NCBI RefSeq assembly: GCF_005280295.1
Contig: NZ_CP040020.1
Span: 372,001-436,000 of the forward strand
DNA from: Brevibacterium sp. CS2
Lineage (GTDB): Bacteria; Actinomycetota; Actinomycetes; Actinomycetales; Brevibacteriaceae
Length of the DNA: 64,000 nt
Direction of reading: 5' to 3'
In this document: in pieces, positions 27,069 through 35,800 of the stretch
Layout of the letters: every line of letters begins with the position of its first letter
How positions within the stretch are numbered: the stretch's first letter is position 1
Translations under genes and position numbers: made by a program
The notes under the pieces: generated by a model
Database searches by the model: none
What the model saw: the letters and a program-made list of their open reading frames with translations, nothing else
What the model was told of the DNA's origin: nothing

Positions 27069-28139
27069 GTGACCGACCCGCGCAGCACCTCGGACTTCGA
27101 CCGCCTCTTCTACGAGGATGACCCGGGCGCTCCGTCCGAATCCGCCCCCGGGCGTCGGCGTCCGCGGAAGAAGAAGACCGGACGGCGCGTCCTCGTCGGT
27201 GCACTGATCCTCGTCCTCCTCGCTGTGCTCGGCCTGGGGGCGTACGGCTTCTACGTCGCGAACCTCTACGACTCCGGGAAGCAGGAGGTCACCGACGAGG
27301 AGGCTTTCGGCGGGGCGCGGCCGGAGACCTCGGGCGAGGGCATGAATGTCCTGCTGCTCGGCTCCGACGCGCGCGACGAGGATGTCGACTACGAGAACTC
27401 GCGCGGATTCCGCAGCGACACGATCATGGTCATGCACGTGCCCGAGGATCGCTCCGGTGTCCAGATCATGTCGATCCCCCGCGACATCTGGGTCGACATC
27501 GAGGGCCACGGTCAGGCGAAGATCAACGCCGCGATGTCCTTCGGCGGACTGCCCCTGGCCACCTCCACGGTGAGCGACTTCATCGGCGCCCCGATCCACC
27601 ACGTCGCGATCATCGATTTCGAAGGGTTCCAGGCGCTCACCGATTCCCTCGGCGGAGTCGAGGTCGAATCCGAGCAGTCCTTCGAGTCCGGCGGCCACTC
27701 CTTCCAGGAAGGCACGAACACCCTCGACGGCGAGCAGGCGCTCGCCTTCGTACGGGCCCGCAAGAACTTCGGCGACGGCGACCTCCAGCGCAACCGGAAC
27801 CAGCAGGCGTTCCTGTCCGGTGTGATGAATGAGCTCATCAGCCGCGACGCGCTGAGCGACCCGACCCGGATCTCCGGGATCGTGCGTGACTTCTCGCCGT
27901 ACATGACGGTCGACTCCGGTCGGAGCTCGGGGACCATCGGTTCGCTCGCCTACCAGCTGCGCGACGTCCGCCAGGACGACATCGAGTTCTTCTCCGCACC
28001 CATCGGCGGCCTGGGGACCTCCTCGGACGGGCAGTCCTACCTCAGCGTCGACGAGGATGAGCTCGAGAAGGTCCGCACGGCGTTCGCCGAGGACACCGTC
28101 GGCGATTACGCGGCACAGGCGGAGACTCAGCACCTGTAG
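27069..28139 (+). CDS. LytR-CpsA-Psr (LCP) family protein, short form
   Basis: 356 residues from a GTG with GGAG five bases upstream. A cytoplasmic N-terminus with GRRRPRKKKTGRR, one membrane helix (about 40-62), then the LCP domain: MNVLLLGSDARD, GFRSDTIMVMHVPED, MSIPRDIWVDI, VAIIDFEGFQALTDSLGGVEV, and RARKNFGDGDLQRNRNQQAFL. The conserved Arg and Asp that bind the polyprenyl pyrophosphate are present. It transfers anionic glycopolymers to peptidoglycan. This is the conventional architecture, unlike the four-helix LCP at 1.4 kb. Confidence 0.92.
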   Translation: MTDPRSTSDFDRLFYEDDPGAPSESAPGRRRPRKKKTGRRVLVGALILVLLAVLGLGAYGFYVANLYDSGKQEVTDEEAFGGARPETSGEGMNVLLLGSDARDEDVDYENSRGFRSDTIMVMHVPEDRSGVQIMSIPRDIWVDIEGHGQAKINAAMSFGGLPLATSTVSDFIGAPIHHVAIIDFEGFQALTDSLGGVEVESEQSFESGGHSFQEGTNTLDGEQALAFVRARKNFGDGDLQRNRNQQAFLSGVMNELISRDALSDPTRISGIVRDFSPYMTVDSGRSSGTIGSLAYQLRDVRQDDIEFFSAPIGGLGTSSDGQSYLSVDEDELEKVRTAFAEDTVGDYAAQAETQHL

Positions 28140-28190
28140 GAGCGCGGTCCTATACTCGGACTCGTCCCAGTCCCCAGCCGGAGGTGGTGC

Positions 28191-29705
28191 GTGCCCTTCA
28201 CCCGGACGGTCCTCGACGTCGCCGCAGACCATCCCGCCCGGCCCGCCGTCGTCGGGTCGGATGAACGCCTGACGTACGCCGAGCTCGTCACCGACTCCGC
28301 GCGCCTGTTCGCCGCGGTGTCCGGGCTCCACGCTGAGCAGGTCAGTCCGCCTGAGCCCGTCCCGGAGACCCACGGCATCCCGATCACCGCGGTGAGCCTG
28401 ACCTCGGCCTTGCACACCGCCCGGATCATCGCCGGCCTCGGACTGCACCGCGCCGTGTCGGCCACGATCGACCCGCGCTGGCCGCTCGCCCACCAGGTGC
28501 GCGTCATCACGACCACCGGGATCGGCGTCGTCGTCAGCGACTCCGCAGAGCTCGCCGAGGCGCTCGCCGCCGCCGGCTGGACCGGCACCGTGATCCCCCT
28601 CGACCGACTCCGCGAGCGCGAGGCCCGGTCCCACCCCACCGAGCGGCCCGGGGTGCGCGACGGCGCCGAGGCGTTCCTCCTCCTCTTCTCCTCCGGCACC
28701 ACCGACAACCCCAAGGCCTTCCTCAAGACCCGGCGCCAGTACCGCGACAACTACGCGGTCTCGAGCGCGCACCTCGAGCCCTGCCCCGGCGTCGCCACTC
28801 TGGCGCCCGGCCCGATGTCCTACAGCCTCACCCTCTACGCCCTCATCGAATGCCTGGCCTCGGGCGGGAGCTGCCACGTCGCGGACCGCTTCGATGCGAT
28901 CGACGCCGGGCGGCGCGTCGCCGCGGAGTCGATCACCCGGGTCGTCGCGGTGCCCGCGGTCGTCCAGGGTCTCACCGATGCCGCGCGCCGCGACCCGGAG
29001 CGGTTCACCGGCCTCGAGCTCGTCGTCACCGGAGGGGCGAACCTGTCTGCGCGGATCCGCGAGGGCTTCGCCGCCGCGCTGCCGGCCGCTCGCCTCATCA
29101 GCTACTACGGGGCCGCGGAGATCGGCTTCATCGGCGACAGCCGCGCCGGCGACGGCACGCTCATCAGCATCTACGAGGGCATCACCGTGAGCATCCGCGA
29201 CGACGCCGGGGCCGAGGTGCCCGCCGGCGAGGTCGGCACCGTGTGGGTGCACGCGGCCGCCTGCTCCGACGGTTACGTCGGCGCGACGAGCACCGCACGC
29301 CTGGTCGGTCCCGATGGGTTCGCCACGGTGGCCGACCAGGGCCGGATGGTCGACGGCCGGCTGAGCCTGAGCGGGCGGGCCGCGGACATCGTCGTCACCG
29401 GTGGGCACAAGGTCTCCCTGCCCGAGGTGGAGCGCGCCTTCGAGACCGTGGAGGGCCTCGGCGAGGTGTGCGCTGTCGGTGTCCCGAGCGCGCAGCTCGG
29501 CACCGTGGTCGCACTCGTCATCGAGGGCGGGGCACCGCCCAAGGCGGAGCTCCTCGCCCACGCGCGGGCTCATCTGGCCCCGCAGTTCGTCCCGGGCCGC
29601 TGGTACTCGGTGCCGCAGCTGCCGCGCACCGTGGGTGGCAAGATCCGCCGCGGCGAGACGACGGAGCTCGTGCAGGCTGCCGGGACCGGGGTGACGCGCC
29701 TGTGA
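28191..29705 (+). CDS. AMP-binding acyl-CoA/acyl-ACP ligase (ANL superfamily)
   Basis: 504 residues from a GTG with GGAGG in front. The P-loop motif reads LLFSSGTTDNPKAFLK (about 164-179); SYYGAAEIGFIG is the A5-like block, and SGRADIVVTGGHKVSLPEVE and GGKIRRGE are the hinge and C-terminal catalytic Lys regions (written here without the second A of GRAADI). The enzyme activates a carboxylic acid via acyl-AMP. It is shorter than usual acyl-CoA synthetases (~550). Its stop overlaps the ketosynthase start as GTGA, so it is the first gene of a coupled three-gene operon. The acyl substrate is unknown. Confidence 0.88.
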   Translation: MPFTRTVLDVAADHPARPAVVGSDERLTYAELVTDSARLFAAVSGLHAEQVSPPEPVPETHGIPITAVSLTSALHTARIIAGLGLHRAVSATIDPRWPLAHQVRVITTTGIGVVVSDSAELAEALAAAGWTGTVIPLDRLREREARSHPTERPGVRDGAEAFLLLFSSGTTDNPKAFLKTRRQYRDNYAVSSAHLEPCPGVATLAPGPMSYSLTLYALIECLASGGSCHVADRFDAIDAGRRVAAESITRVVAVPAVVQGLTDAARRDPERFTGLELVVTGGANLSARIREGFAAALPAARLISYYGAAEIGFIGDSRAGDGTLISIYEGITVSIRDDAGAEVPAGEVGTVWVHAAACSDGYVGATSTARLVGPDGFATVADQGRMVDGRLSLSGRAADIVVTGGHKVSLPEVERAFETVEGLGEVCAVGVPSAQLGTVVALVIEGGAPPKAELLAHARAHLAPQFVPGRWYSVPQLPRTVGGKIRRGETTELVQAAGTGVTRL

Positions 29706-31084
29706 GCCGGGGCGGAGTGGAGCGCCGGGGCGTCGTCGTCACCGGGGTGGGGGCGATCACCCCGAGCGGACTCAGCGTCCGGGAGACCTGGGATGCTGTG
29801 GTCGCCGGTCGCAGCGCCATCGACGTGCTCGACGGGGAGGAATTCGCGGACCTCCCGGTGCGGATCGGGGCGCAGGTGCGCGGATTCGATCCCACGGCCG
29901 TGGTCCCGAAGTCCCTGGCCCGGCGGCTCAGCGCCGTCCAGGCCTGGGCGATCGCCGCCGCCGACGAGGCGCTGCGGCAGGCGGGCCTGCTCGAGGGCGG
30001 AACGTCGGCGACCGGCACCACCGCGAGTCCGCAGGCGCCGGCCGTCGCACTGCCCTGGGACGCCCACCGGTTCGGCATCATCGCCGCCTCCGGCTCCGGG
30101 CCGGTCGCGGCGATGCAGGACGCCACCCGCGCACTCCTCGCCGGAGGCCCGCGCGGCGTGCCGCTGACCCTGTCGATCTACGGCGCCCCGGACGCCGCCG
30201 CGGCTCTGCTGAGCCAGCGCTATGCCGCGACCGGCCCGGCGCAGGGCGTCAACGCGACCTGCGCGAGCGGTGCAGTGGGGCTCGGCGAGGCGCTGCGGAG
30301 GATCCGCCACGGCTACGCCGATGCAGTGCTCGTCGTCGGGATGGAGGACTGCCTCAACCCGGTCAACCTCGCCTCGAACATCAACATGCGCGCGCTCGCC
30401 GCCGGGTACGAGGACGAGCCGAGCGCGGCGAGCCGGCCCTTCGACGCGGGTCGGACAGGGTTCGTCATGGCGGCGGGCGCCTCGGCGATCCTCCTCGAAT
30501 CCGCGGACGCCGCCCGGGCCCGCGGCGCGGAGGTGCTCGCCGAGCTCGCCGGGGCCGGTGCGGCGAGCGACGCCCACCATCCGACAGCCCCGCACCCGGA
30601 GGGGCGGGGTGCCGCGCAGGCGATGCGCGACTGCCTGGCCGACGCCGGCCTCGGCCCCGAGGCGGTCGACCACATCAATGCCCACGGCACCGGCACCCCG
30701 CAGGGCGATGCCGCGGAGATCCGGGCGATCGACGCGGTGCTCGGCGCGCGGGCCCGGCGGGTGCCGATCACCGCGACGAAGTCGAGCACCGGCCACCTGC
30801 TGGGCTGCGGCGGGGTGACCGAGGCGATCCTCGCCGTGCGCACACTCGGCACCGGCCTCATCCCACCCACGCTCAACCTCGACGAGCCCGCATTCCCCGA
30901 CCACGACATCGTCACCGGCGCCGCCCGGGAGGCCGAGGTGTCCGCCGTGCTGTCGAACTCGTTCGGGTTCGGCGGGCACAACGCCGCCGTGCTGCTGCGC
31001 CGGCCGGAGTGGCCCGGCAGCACCCCAGGGGCCCGCACCCGACGATCCCGACCAGACCACCTGCCCGAGAAGGAGACCCCATGA
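29702..31084 (+). CDS. Beta-ketoacyl synthase (KAS I/II type)
   Basis: 460 residues. The thiolase-fold triad is complete: Cys187 in NATCASGAVG, His328 in NAHGTGTPQGD, His365 in KSSTGHLLG. GFGGHNAAVLL closes the fold. KAS enzymes condense an acyl thioester with malonyl-ACP. The GTG start overlaps the ligase stop, and its own stop overlaps the dehydrogenase start (ATGA). No acyl carrier protein, ketoreductase or malonyl transferase is nearby, so it must borrow these from primary fatty-acid synthesis, or act on CoA esters. The short Arg/Pro tail after LRRPEW is atypical. Confidence 0.9.
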   Translation: MSRGGVERRGVVVTGVGAITPSGLSVRETWDAVVAGRSAIDVLDGEEFADLPVRIGAQVRGFDPTAVVPKSLARRLSAVQAWAIAAADEALRQAGLLEGGTSATGTTASPQAPAVALPWDAHRFGIIAASGSGPVAAMQDATRALLAGGPRGVPLTLSIYGAPDAAAALLSQRYAATGPAQGVNATCASGAVGLGEALRRIRHGYADAVLVVGMEDCLNPVNLASNINMRALAAGYEDEPSAASRPFDAGRTGFVMAAGASAILLESADAARARGAEVLAELAGAGAASDAHHPTAPHPEGRGAAQAMRDCLADAGLGPEAVDHINAHGTGTPQGDAAEIRAIDAVLGARARRVPITATKSSTGHLLGCGGVTEAILAVRTLGTGLIPPTLNLDEPAFPDHDIVTGAAREAEVSAVLSNSFGFGGHNAAVLLRRPEWPGSTPGARTRRSRPDHLPEKETP

Positions 31085-32253
31085 CCGACCGTGAGACCCG
31101 CCACGCCGAGCTCGCCGACCGCTACCTGCCCGCCGAGCTGCTCGAGCGGATCCGGGGGCGGGCGGCGCGCTACGACCGGGAGAACGCGTTCTTCTCCGAG
31201 GACCTCGAGGAGCTGCGCGCGGCCGGGTACCTCACCCTGTTCGCACCGGAGGAGTTCGGCGGGCCGGGGCTCAGCGTCAACGAGGTCTCCCGCCTCCAGC
31301 AGCGGCTCGCGACCGCGGCCCCGGCGACCGCGCTGGGCATCAACATGCACCTCGTGTGCACCGGCACGATCCGGGCGATGCACGAGCGCGGCGACCGGTC
31401 CCTCGACTTCGTGTTCGACGAGGTCATGGCCGGTGAGGTGTTCGCGTTCGGGATCAGCGAGGCCGGCAACGACTGGGTGCTCCAGGGCTCGAACTCGTCC
31501 GCGGTGCCCGAAGGCGACGGCGGGTACCGGATGACCGGGAAGAAGATCTTCACCTCGCTGTCCCCGGTGTGGACGCGGCTGTTCGTCCACGGGCTCGACT
31601 CCTCGGACCCGGAGGAGCCGACGCTCGTGTACGGGTTCCTCGAGCGCAGCGCGGACGGGATCTCCGTGTCGGAGAACTGGGACGTCATGGGGATGCGGGC
31701 CACGCAGAGCCGCTCGACGACCCTGGACAACGTGCGGATGCGGCCGGAGAAGGTGGCCAGGCGGATCCCGGCCGGGCCGCACCCGGACCTGCTGACCTTC
31801 GGGATCACCGCGAACTTCCAGCTCCTCATCGCCTCGGTGTACGCCGGGCTCGCCGCCCGGGCGCTCGAGGTGGCGGCGGAGTCGCTGCGGAAGAAGTCCT
31901 CGGCCAAGCACGGCACGACCTTCGCCGAGATCCCGCAGTTCCGCGACCGGCTGGCCGATGCCGCGCTCGACCTCATGCCGGTGGCCGCGCAGCTCGAGGC
32001 GTACACGCGGGACCTCGACGAGCTCGTCGACCACGGGGCCGGCTGGCCGCGTCGGCTCGTGTCGGCCCGGATCAAGGCCGGCGAGGCGGCCAGGCGCGCG
32101 ACCGAGTCCGCGCTCCACTGCTCCGGCGGGGCCGGCTTCGACAACAGCCACGAGCTGGGCCGGCTCTACCGCGACGCGCTGGCCGGGCTGTTCCACCCGG
32201 CGAGCCCGGATGCCGCCCGCCCGATGTTCGCCGCCGCGCTGTTGGACGATTGA
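31081..32253 (+). CDS. Acyl-CoA dehydrogenase family flavoprotein
   Basis: 390 residues, full length. The three-domain pattern is clear: N-terminal helices with LRAAGYLTLFAPEEFGGPGL, a middle beta domain (FGISEAGNDW, MTGKKIFTSLSPVW, WDVMGMRATQSRST), and C-terminal helices with HCSGGAGFDNSHELGRLYRD. It would dehydrogenate an acyl thioester at C2-C3, or act as a related oxidase. The usual catalytic Glu of the C-terminal domain is not obvious to me. ATGA overlap with the ketosynthase implies co-translation. Confidence 0.88.
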   Translation: MTDRETRHAELADRYLPAELLERIRGRAARYDRENAFFSEDLEELRAAGYLTLFAPEEFGGPGLSVNEVSRLQQRLATAAPATALGINMHLVCTGTIRAMHERGDRSLDFVFDEVMAGEVFAFGISEAGNDWVLQGSNSSAVPEGDGGYRMTGKKIFTSLSPVWTRLFVHGLDSSDPEEPTLVYGFLERSADGISVSENWDVMGMRATQSRSTTLDNVRMRPEKVARRIPAGPHPDLLTFGITANFQLLIASVYAGLAARALEVAAESLRKKSSAKHGTTFAEIPQFRDRLADAALDLMPVAAQLEAYTRDLDELVDHGAGWPRRLVSARIKAGEAARRATESALHCSGGAGFDNSHELGRLYRDALAGLFHPASPDAARPMFAAALLDD

Positions 32254-32308
32254 GGCTCCCGATCGCGGCTGCGCTCACCGGACTCCGCTCGATTCGAACG
32301 AGACCTCG

Positions 32309-32470
32309 ATGGTCGGCATCGCACTGGCCGCTCTCGGGCCGCTCGCGTTCGGTTTCGGCCTCGAGGTGTCGCGGTCGTGGACCTTTCCGATGATCGGGCT
32401 CGGAGTCATCCTGCTCCTCCAGGCGATGAACGGGATGCGATCCGGCCGAACCGGGTCCGGGGCGGCGTAG
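32309..32470 (+). CDS. Small two-helix membrane protein
   Basis: 53 residues: MVGIALAALGPLAFGFGLEV, a short turn, then PMIGLGVILLLQAMNGM and a basic tail. This is a typical helical hairpin. It lies between the acyl-CoA dehydrogenase and the HAD gene, with only a weak GAG-type ribosome site. I do not recognise a family. It could be a real small protein or a chance frame; the hydrophobic pattern favours the former. Confidence 0.45.
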   Translation: MVGIALAALGPLAFGFGLEVSRSWTFPMIGLGVILLLQAMNGMRSGRTGSGAA

Positions 32471-32506
32471 GATGAGCCCCACTCGCACCTCGTCGAGGAG
32501 GACCCC

Positions 32507-33238
32507 ATGTCACTCGATCCGACCGGATACGACGCCCTGAGCTTCGACTGCTACGGCACGCTCATCGACTGGGAGGCCGGCATCGCTGCCGTGATCGGCC
32601 CGTGGGCCCGGCGGCACCGACCGGAGATGTCGGACGAAGGCGTGCTCGTGGCGTACTCGGAGAACGAGGCCGCGGTGCTCCGCGAGACCCCGGGGATCCT
32701 GTACCCGGATGCGCTGCGGGAGGCGTTCCGGCGCACCGGCGAGGCCCTCGGCCTGCCGGTGACCGACATCGAGGCCGATACTCTGGGCGACTCGGTGCCC
32801 GATTGGCCCGCTTTCGACGACTCCGCCGAGGCGTTGGCGATCCTCAAGGATCACTACGCGCTCGTCATCCTCCCCAATGTGCACCGCGCCGGTTTCGCGG
32901 CATCGAACGAACGGCTGGGTGTGGAGTTCGACGAGATCCTCACCGCTCAGGACATCGGCTCCTACAAGCCGAATCCGGCGAACTTCGAGGCGCTGGAGCG
33001 GAGGGCCGCGGAACGGGGGTGGTCCGGACGCCTCCTGCACGTGGCCCAGTCGCTGTTCCACGACCACGTGCCGGCGCAGCAGTTCGGGCTGCCCGGCGTG
33101 TGGATCAACCGTCGTCACGACCGGCCCGGCTGGGGCGCGACACCGGATCCGCAGGCATCCGTGGACATCGCCGCCGAGTACCCGTCACTCATGGACTTCG
33201 CCCGGGACGTGGAGAGAGCGTTGGGGAGGGAGAACTGA
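32507..33238 (+). CDS. HAD family hydrolase, haloacid dehalogenase type II-like
   Basis: 243 residues with GAGGA before the ATG. Motif I is SFDCYGTLIDWE with nucleophile Asp14, the usual start of L-2-haloacid dehalogenases. Motif III Lys154 is in IGSYKPN. Motif II, normally a small hydroxyl residue before Asn (LSN), reads LPN (Pro123-Asn124). The C-terminal acidic motif is also weak (HVAQSLFHDHVPA). This suggests altered activity. The family includes dehalogenases and phosphatases; dehalogenation is not certain here. Confidence 0.82.
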   Translation: MSLDPTGYDALSFDCYGTLIDWEAGIAAVIGPWARRHRPEMSDEGVLVAYSENEAAVLRETPGILYPDALREAFRRTGEALGLPVTDIEADTLGDSVPDWPAFDDSAEALAILKDHYALVILPNVHRAGFAASNERLGVEFDEILTAQDIGSYKPNPANFEALERRAAERGWSGRLLHVAQSLFHDHVPAQQFGLPGVWINRRHDRPGWGATPDPQASVDIAAEYPSLMDFARDVERALGREN

Positions 33239-33244
33239 CACCAC

Positions 33245-33264
33245 GATCTGTCATATGACAGATC
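33245..33264. promoter_or_regulatory. Perfect 20-bp palindrome with core TGTCATATGACA
   Basis: GATCTGTCAT at 33245-33254 is followed by its exact reverse complement to 33264. It begins 7 bases after the HAD stop and about 157 bases upstream of the OsmC start. The symmetry and size suit a dimeric repressor such as a GntR or MarR protein acting on the OsmC-symporter operon. Confidence 0.5.
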
Positions 33265-33420
33265 ATGACGTTATTCGACACCCGCGGATTGACCGAGCCG
33301 GAGGTTCTGCGGCCTACTGAGGTGGTCCGCCACGGTATCGGATGGCCGGTTCGCATCCGCTGTCGAACCTTCCGGCCGTGATGCGGACTCCATCATCCGA
33401 CGACCGGAGCGTGATCCGCC

Positions 33421-34065
33421 ATGAGCCGTGCCCCCGAGCATCCCCGCTTCACCGAGTCCCCCGATGACGCCCAGTCCAAGACCCTGCGCGCCGCCGGGAC
33501 CTGGACGGGTCAGCAGCAGACGCGCGTCGAGGTGCGGGACTTCACCTTCACGGTGGACGAGCCGGAGAGGATCGGCGGCCGTGACGAAGGCCCCACTCCC
33601 ATGGAGTACCTCGCCGGATCAGTCGGAGCCTGCATCACCGTCGTCATCGACCAGGTGGCCGGCCGCCGCGGCCTCGCGCTCACGGGCATCTCCACGTACT
33701 CGCTCGCCCGCCAGGACCAGCGCGGGCTCGCCGGCACCGCCGACGTCCAGCCGTACTTCCACACCTACCGCCTGCAGGTGTGCGTGGGGACCCCGGAGAC
33801 CGACGAGCAGGTGCTCCGGGACTTCGCCGCCGCGGTCGAGCACTCCTGCCCCGCGGTGAACCTCCTCCGCGATGCCCGCATCGACCTCACCGTCGCGTGG
33901 TCGTTCGCCGCCGGGGTCGAGGACGGCGCCGCTGAAGCCGCGTGCAACACCGCACTCGGCTACACCTCGCCGTCCGAGGACTTCACCGAACCCGTCATCA
34001 CGTTCGAGAACGCGGATGCACCCGCACCCGCCGTCGGCGCCGAGGAGACGGGCGCACGCGCATGA
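33421..34065 (+). CDS. OsmC family protein
   Basis: 214 residues. Both catalytic cysteines of the OsmC/Ohr fold are visible: Cys71 in GSVGACITVVIDQVA and Cys143 in VEHSCPAVNLL. Proteins of this fold reduce organic hydroperoxides or handle other small electrophiles. The N-terminal and C-terminal extensions are longer than in the 140-residue Ohr proteins. The stop overlaps the start of the symporter (ATGA), an unusual partner for OsmC, suggesting the two act on the same compound. Confidence 0.85.
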   Translation: MSRAPEHPRFTESPDDAQSKTLRAAGTWTGQQQTRVEVRDFTFTVDEPERIGGRDEGPTPMEYLAGSVGACITVVIDQVAGRRGLALTGISTYSLARQDQRGLAGTADVQPYFHTYRLQVCVGTPETDEQVLRDFAAAVEHSCPAVNLLRDARIDLTVAWSFAAGVEDGAAEAACNTALGYTSPSEDFTEPVITFENADAPAPAVGAEETGARA

Positions 34066-35720
34066 CCGCCGTCGGACTGTGGACGATCGGACTCGCCTCG
34101 GCCTACACCCTCTGGCTCGTGGTGGGCGGCCGGGTCGTGCTGCGCCGCCGGCAGACGGGTCGAGCCGGATTCTTCGTCGGGGGACGCACCTTCAGCCCGT
34201 GGACCGTGGCCTTCTGCATCACCGGCCTGTTCTCCGGCTCGTCCTTCATCGCGATCGTCGAGCTCAGCTACCGGACCGGTGTGTCCGCCGTCTGGTACGG
34301 CGTCGCGGAGACCGTGCAGGTGCTCCTCATCGCCCTGCTCCTGGTCAAGCCGCTGCGCGAGAAGCTCGTGGTGACGGTGACCGGCATCATCGGTGACCGG
34401 TTCGGACGGGCGGCGAAGGCCATCAGCTCGATCATCACCGGCCTGACCTTCCCGATGTACTCCGTCGCCACCACGATCGCCTTCGCCTCCGCGCTGCACA
34501 TGGTGACGGGCCTGACGCTGCCGCTGTCGATCGCGGTGACCGCCGCCGTCCTCCTCGCGTTCCTCTCCTCCGGGGGCATGCACTCGGTGGCCTTCAGCCA
34601 GACGATGAACGTCATCATGATCTCCCTGATGTTCGCCGTCGGCGTGTGGGCGATCGCGGTCTCCCCCGGGTTCGGTGGAATCGCTGACTTCCGGACCGGC
34701 CATCCCGAGATGTTCGATCTCTCGAGCGCCGGCGTCTCGCTCATCGCCGCATGGTTCGGCACCTTCATCATCAACGTTCCGCTCGCCCAGGCCGCTTTCC
34801 AGATGTCGATGTCGGCCAGCAGCCCGGAGAACGGCCAGAAGGGCCTCTATCGGGCCGCGATCATCGGCGTCCCGCTCATCCTGCTCGGTGTGTTCCTCGG
34901 TGTCGCCGCGGCGGCGATCGTGCCGGATGCCGCACTGCCGCTCGTGGCCATCCCCGAGTACATCGTCGGGGTGCTCCCGGCGTGGGCGGCCGGACTGTTC
35001 TTCGTCGGTCTCTGGGCCTGCGCCCTGGGCTGGGCCGGACCGTGCCAGTTCTCCGGCGCCACCTCGCTGGGCCGGGACCTGGGCTCGGCGCTCAACCCGT
35101 GCGCCACGGAGGCCCAGCTCGTCCGCTACACCCGCTGGGCTCTCGTGGGGCTCACCGTCGTCATGGTGGTGTTCGCCCTGCTGCGGTCCGAGCAGTCGGC
35201 GTGGTGGAACGTCATGGCATGGACCCTGCGCAACGGCGCGACCTTCGCCCCGGTGCTCGCCGCGTTCTTCTGGCCGCTCGCCACGCGGTCGGCCGTGCTC
35301 ACCGCGCTGCTGGCCGGATTCGGCTCCGGGCTCACCTGGTACACGCTCTCCGACTTCGATCCGGCGGCCTTCTTCCTGGGCGTCCACCCGGTGTGGGTCG
35401 GCATGATCGCGAACCTCACCGGCCTCACCGTCGTCACTCTCATCCAGCGTCGCTGGGTCACGGTGCCGGCCGGGCGGCGCAGGCAGCGCGGGCAGCTGTT
35501 CCTCCTCCTCGCAGCCGCAGTGGCCGTCCTCTCCGTGTTCGCCTGGTCCTGGCTCGCCGGGCACGGGCTCGTCGGCATGGCGCTGTTCCTCATCGTCGTC
35601 GCGCTGTTCGCCGCGACGGTCAGCCTCACCGTTCCGGCGGAGCGGGGAGCCGAGTCCCCGTCGAGCTCCGCGGAGCTCGCGCCGTCGACGGCGGGCGAAG
35701 CGAACGAAGACGGCCACTGA
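34062..35720 (+). CDS. Sodium:solute symporter (SSS family)
   Basis: 552 residues with about 13 hydrophobic segments. The start has helix 1 (LWTIGLASAYTLWLVVGG), then FFVGGRTFSPWTVAFCITGLFSGSSFIA, the usual SSS block near helix 2, and later GWAGPCQFSGATSLGRDL. The family couples Na+ flow to uptake of sugars, amino acids, carboxylates or urea; the solute cannot be told. Translation is coupled to OsmC. The last ~25 residues are a Ser/Ala/Glu tail. It converges on the WYL regulator. Confidence 0.88.
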   Translation: MTAVGLWTIGLASAYTLWLVVGGRVVLRRRQTGRAGFFVGGRTFSPWTVAFCITGLFSGSSFIAIVELSYRTGVSAVWYGVAETVQVLLIALLLVKPLREKLVVTVTGIIGDRFGRAAKAISSIITGLTFPMYSVATTIAFASALHMVTGLTLPLSIAVTAAVLLAFLSSGGMHSVAFSQTMNVIMISLMFAVGVWAIAVSPGFGGIADFRTGHPEMFDLSSAGVSLIAAWFGTFIINVPLAQAAFQMSMSASSPENGQKGLYRAAIIGVPLILLGVFLGVAAAAIVPDAALPLVAIPEYIVGVLPAWAAGLFFVGLWACALGWAGPCQFSGATSLGRDLGSALNPCATEAQLVRYTRWALVGLTVVMVVFALLRSEQSAWWNVMAWTLRNGATFAPVLAAFFWPLATRSAVLTALLAGFGSGLTWYTLSDFDPAAFFLGVHPVWVGMIANLTGLTVVTLIQRRWVTVPAGRRRQRGQLFLLLAAAVAVLSVFAWSWLAGHGLVGMALFLIVVALFAATVSLTVPAERGAESPSSSAELAPSTAGEANEDGH

Positions 35721-35800
35721 CCCGAGGGCGCTGCGCTCCTCGCACCCGCCCGCCGCGGACTGACCGCACCGACCGCTGAGCCGGGAGCATCCCGCCTCAC

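Noticed and set aside
26724..29573. 949-residue minus-strand open frame
   Set aside because: It overlaps three well-supported plus-strand genes and its composition (Asp/Arg/Gly/His rich) is that of an antisense shadow.
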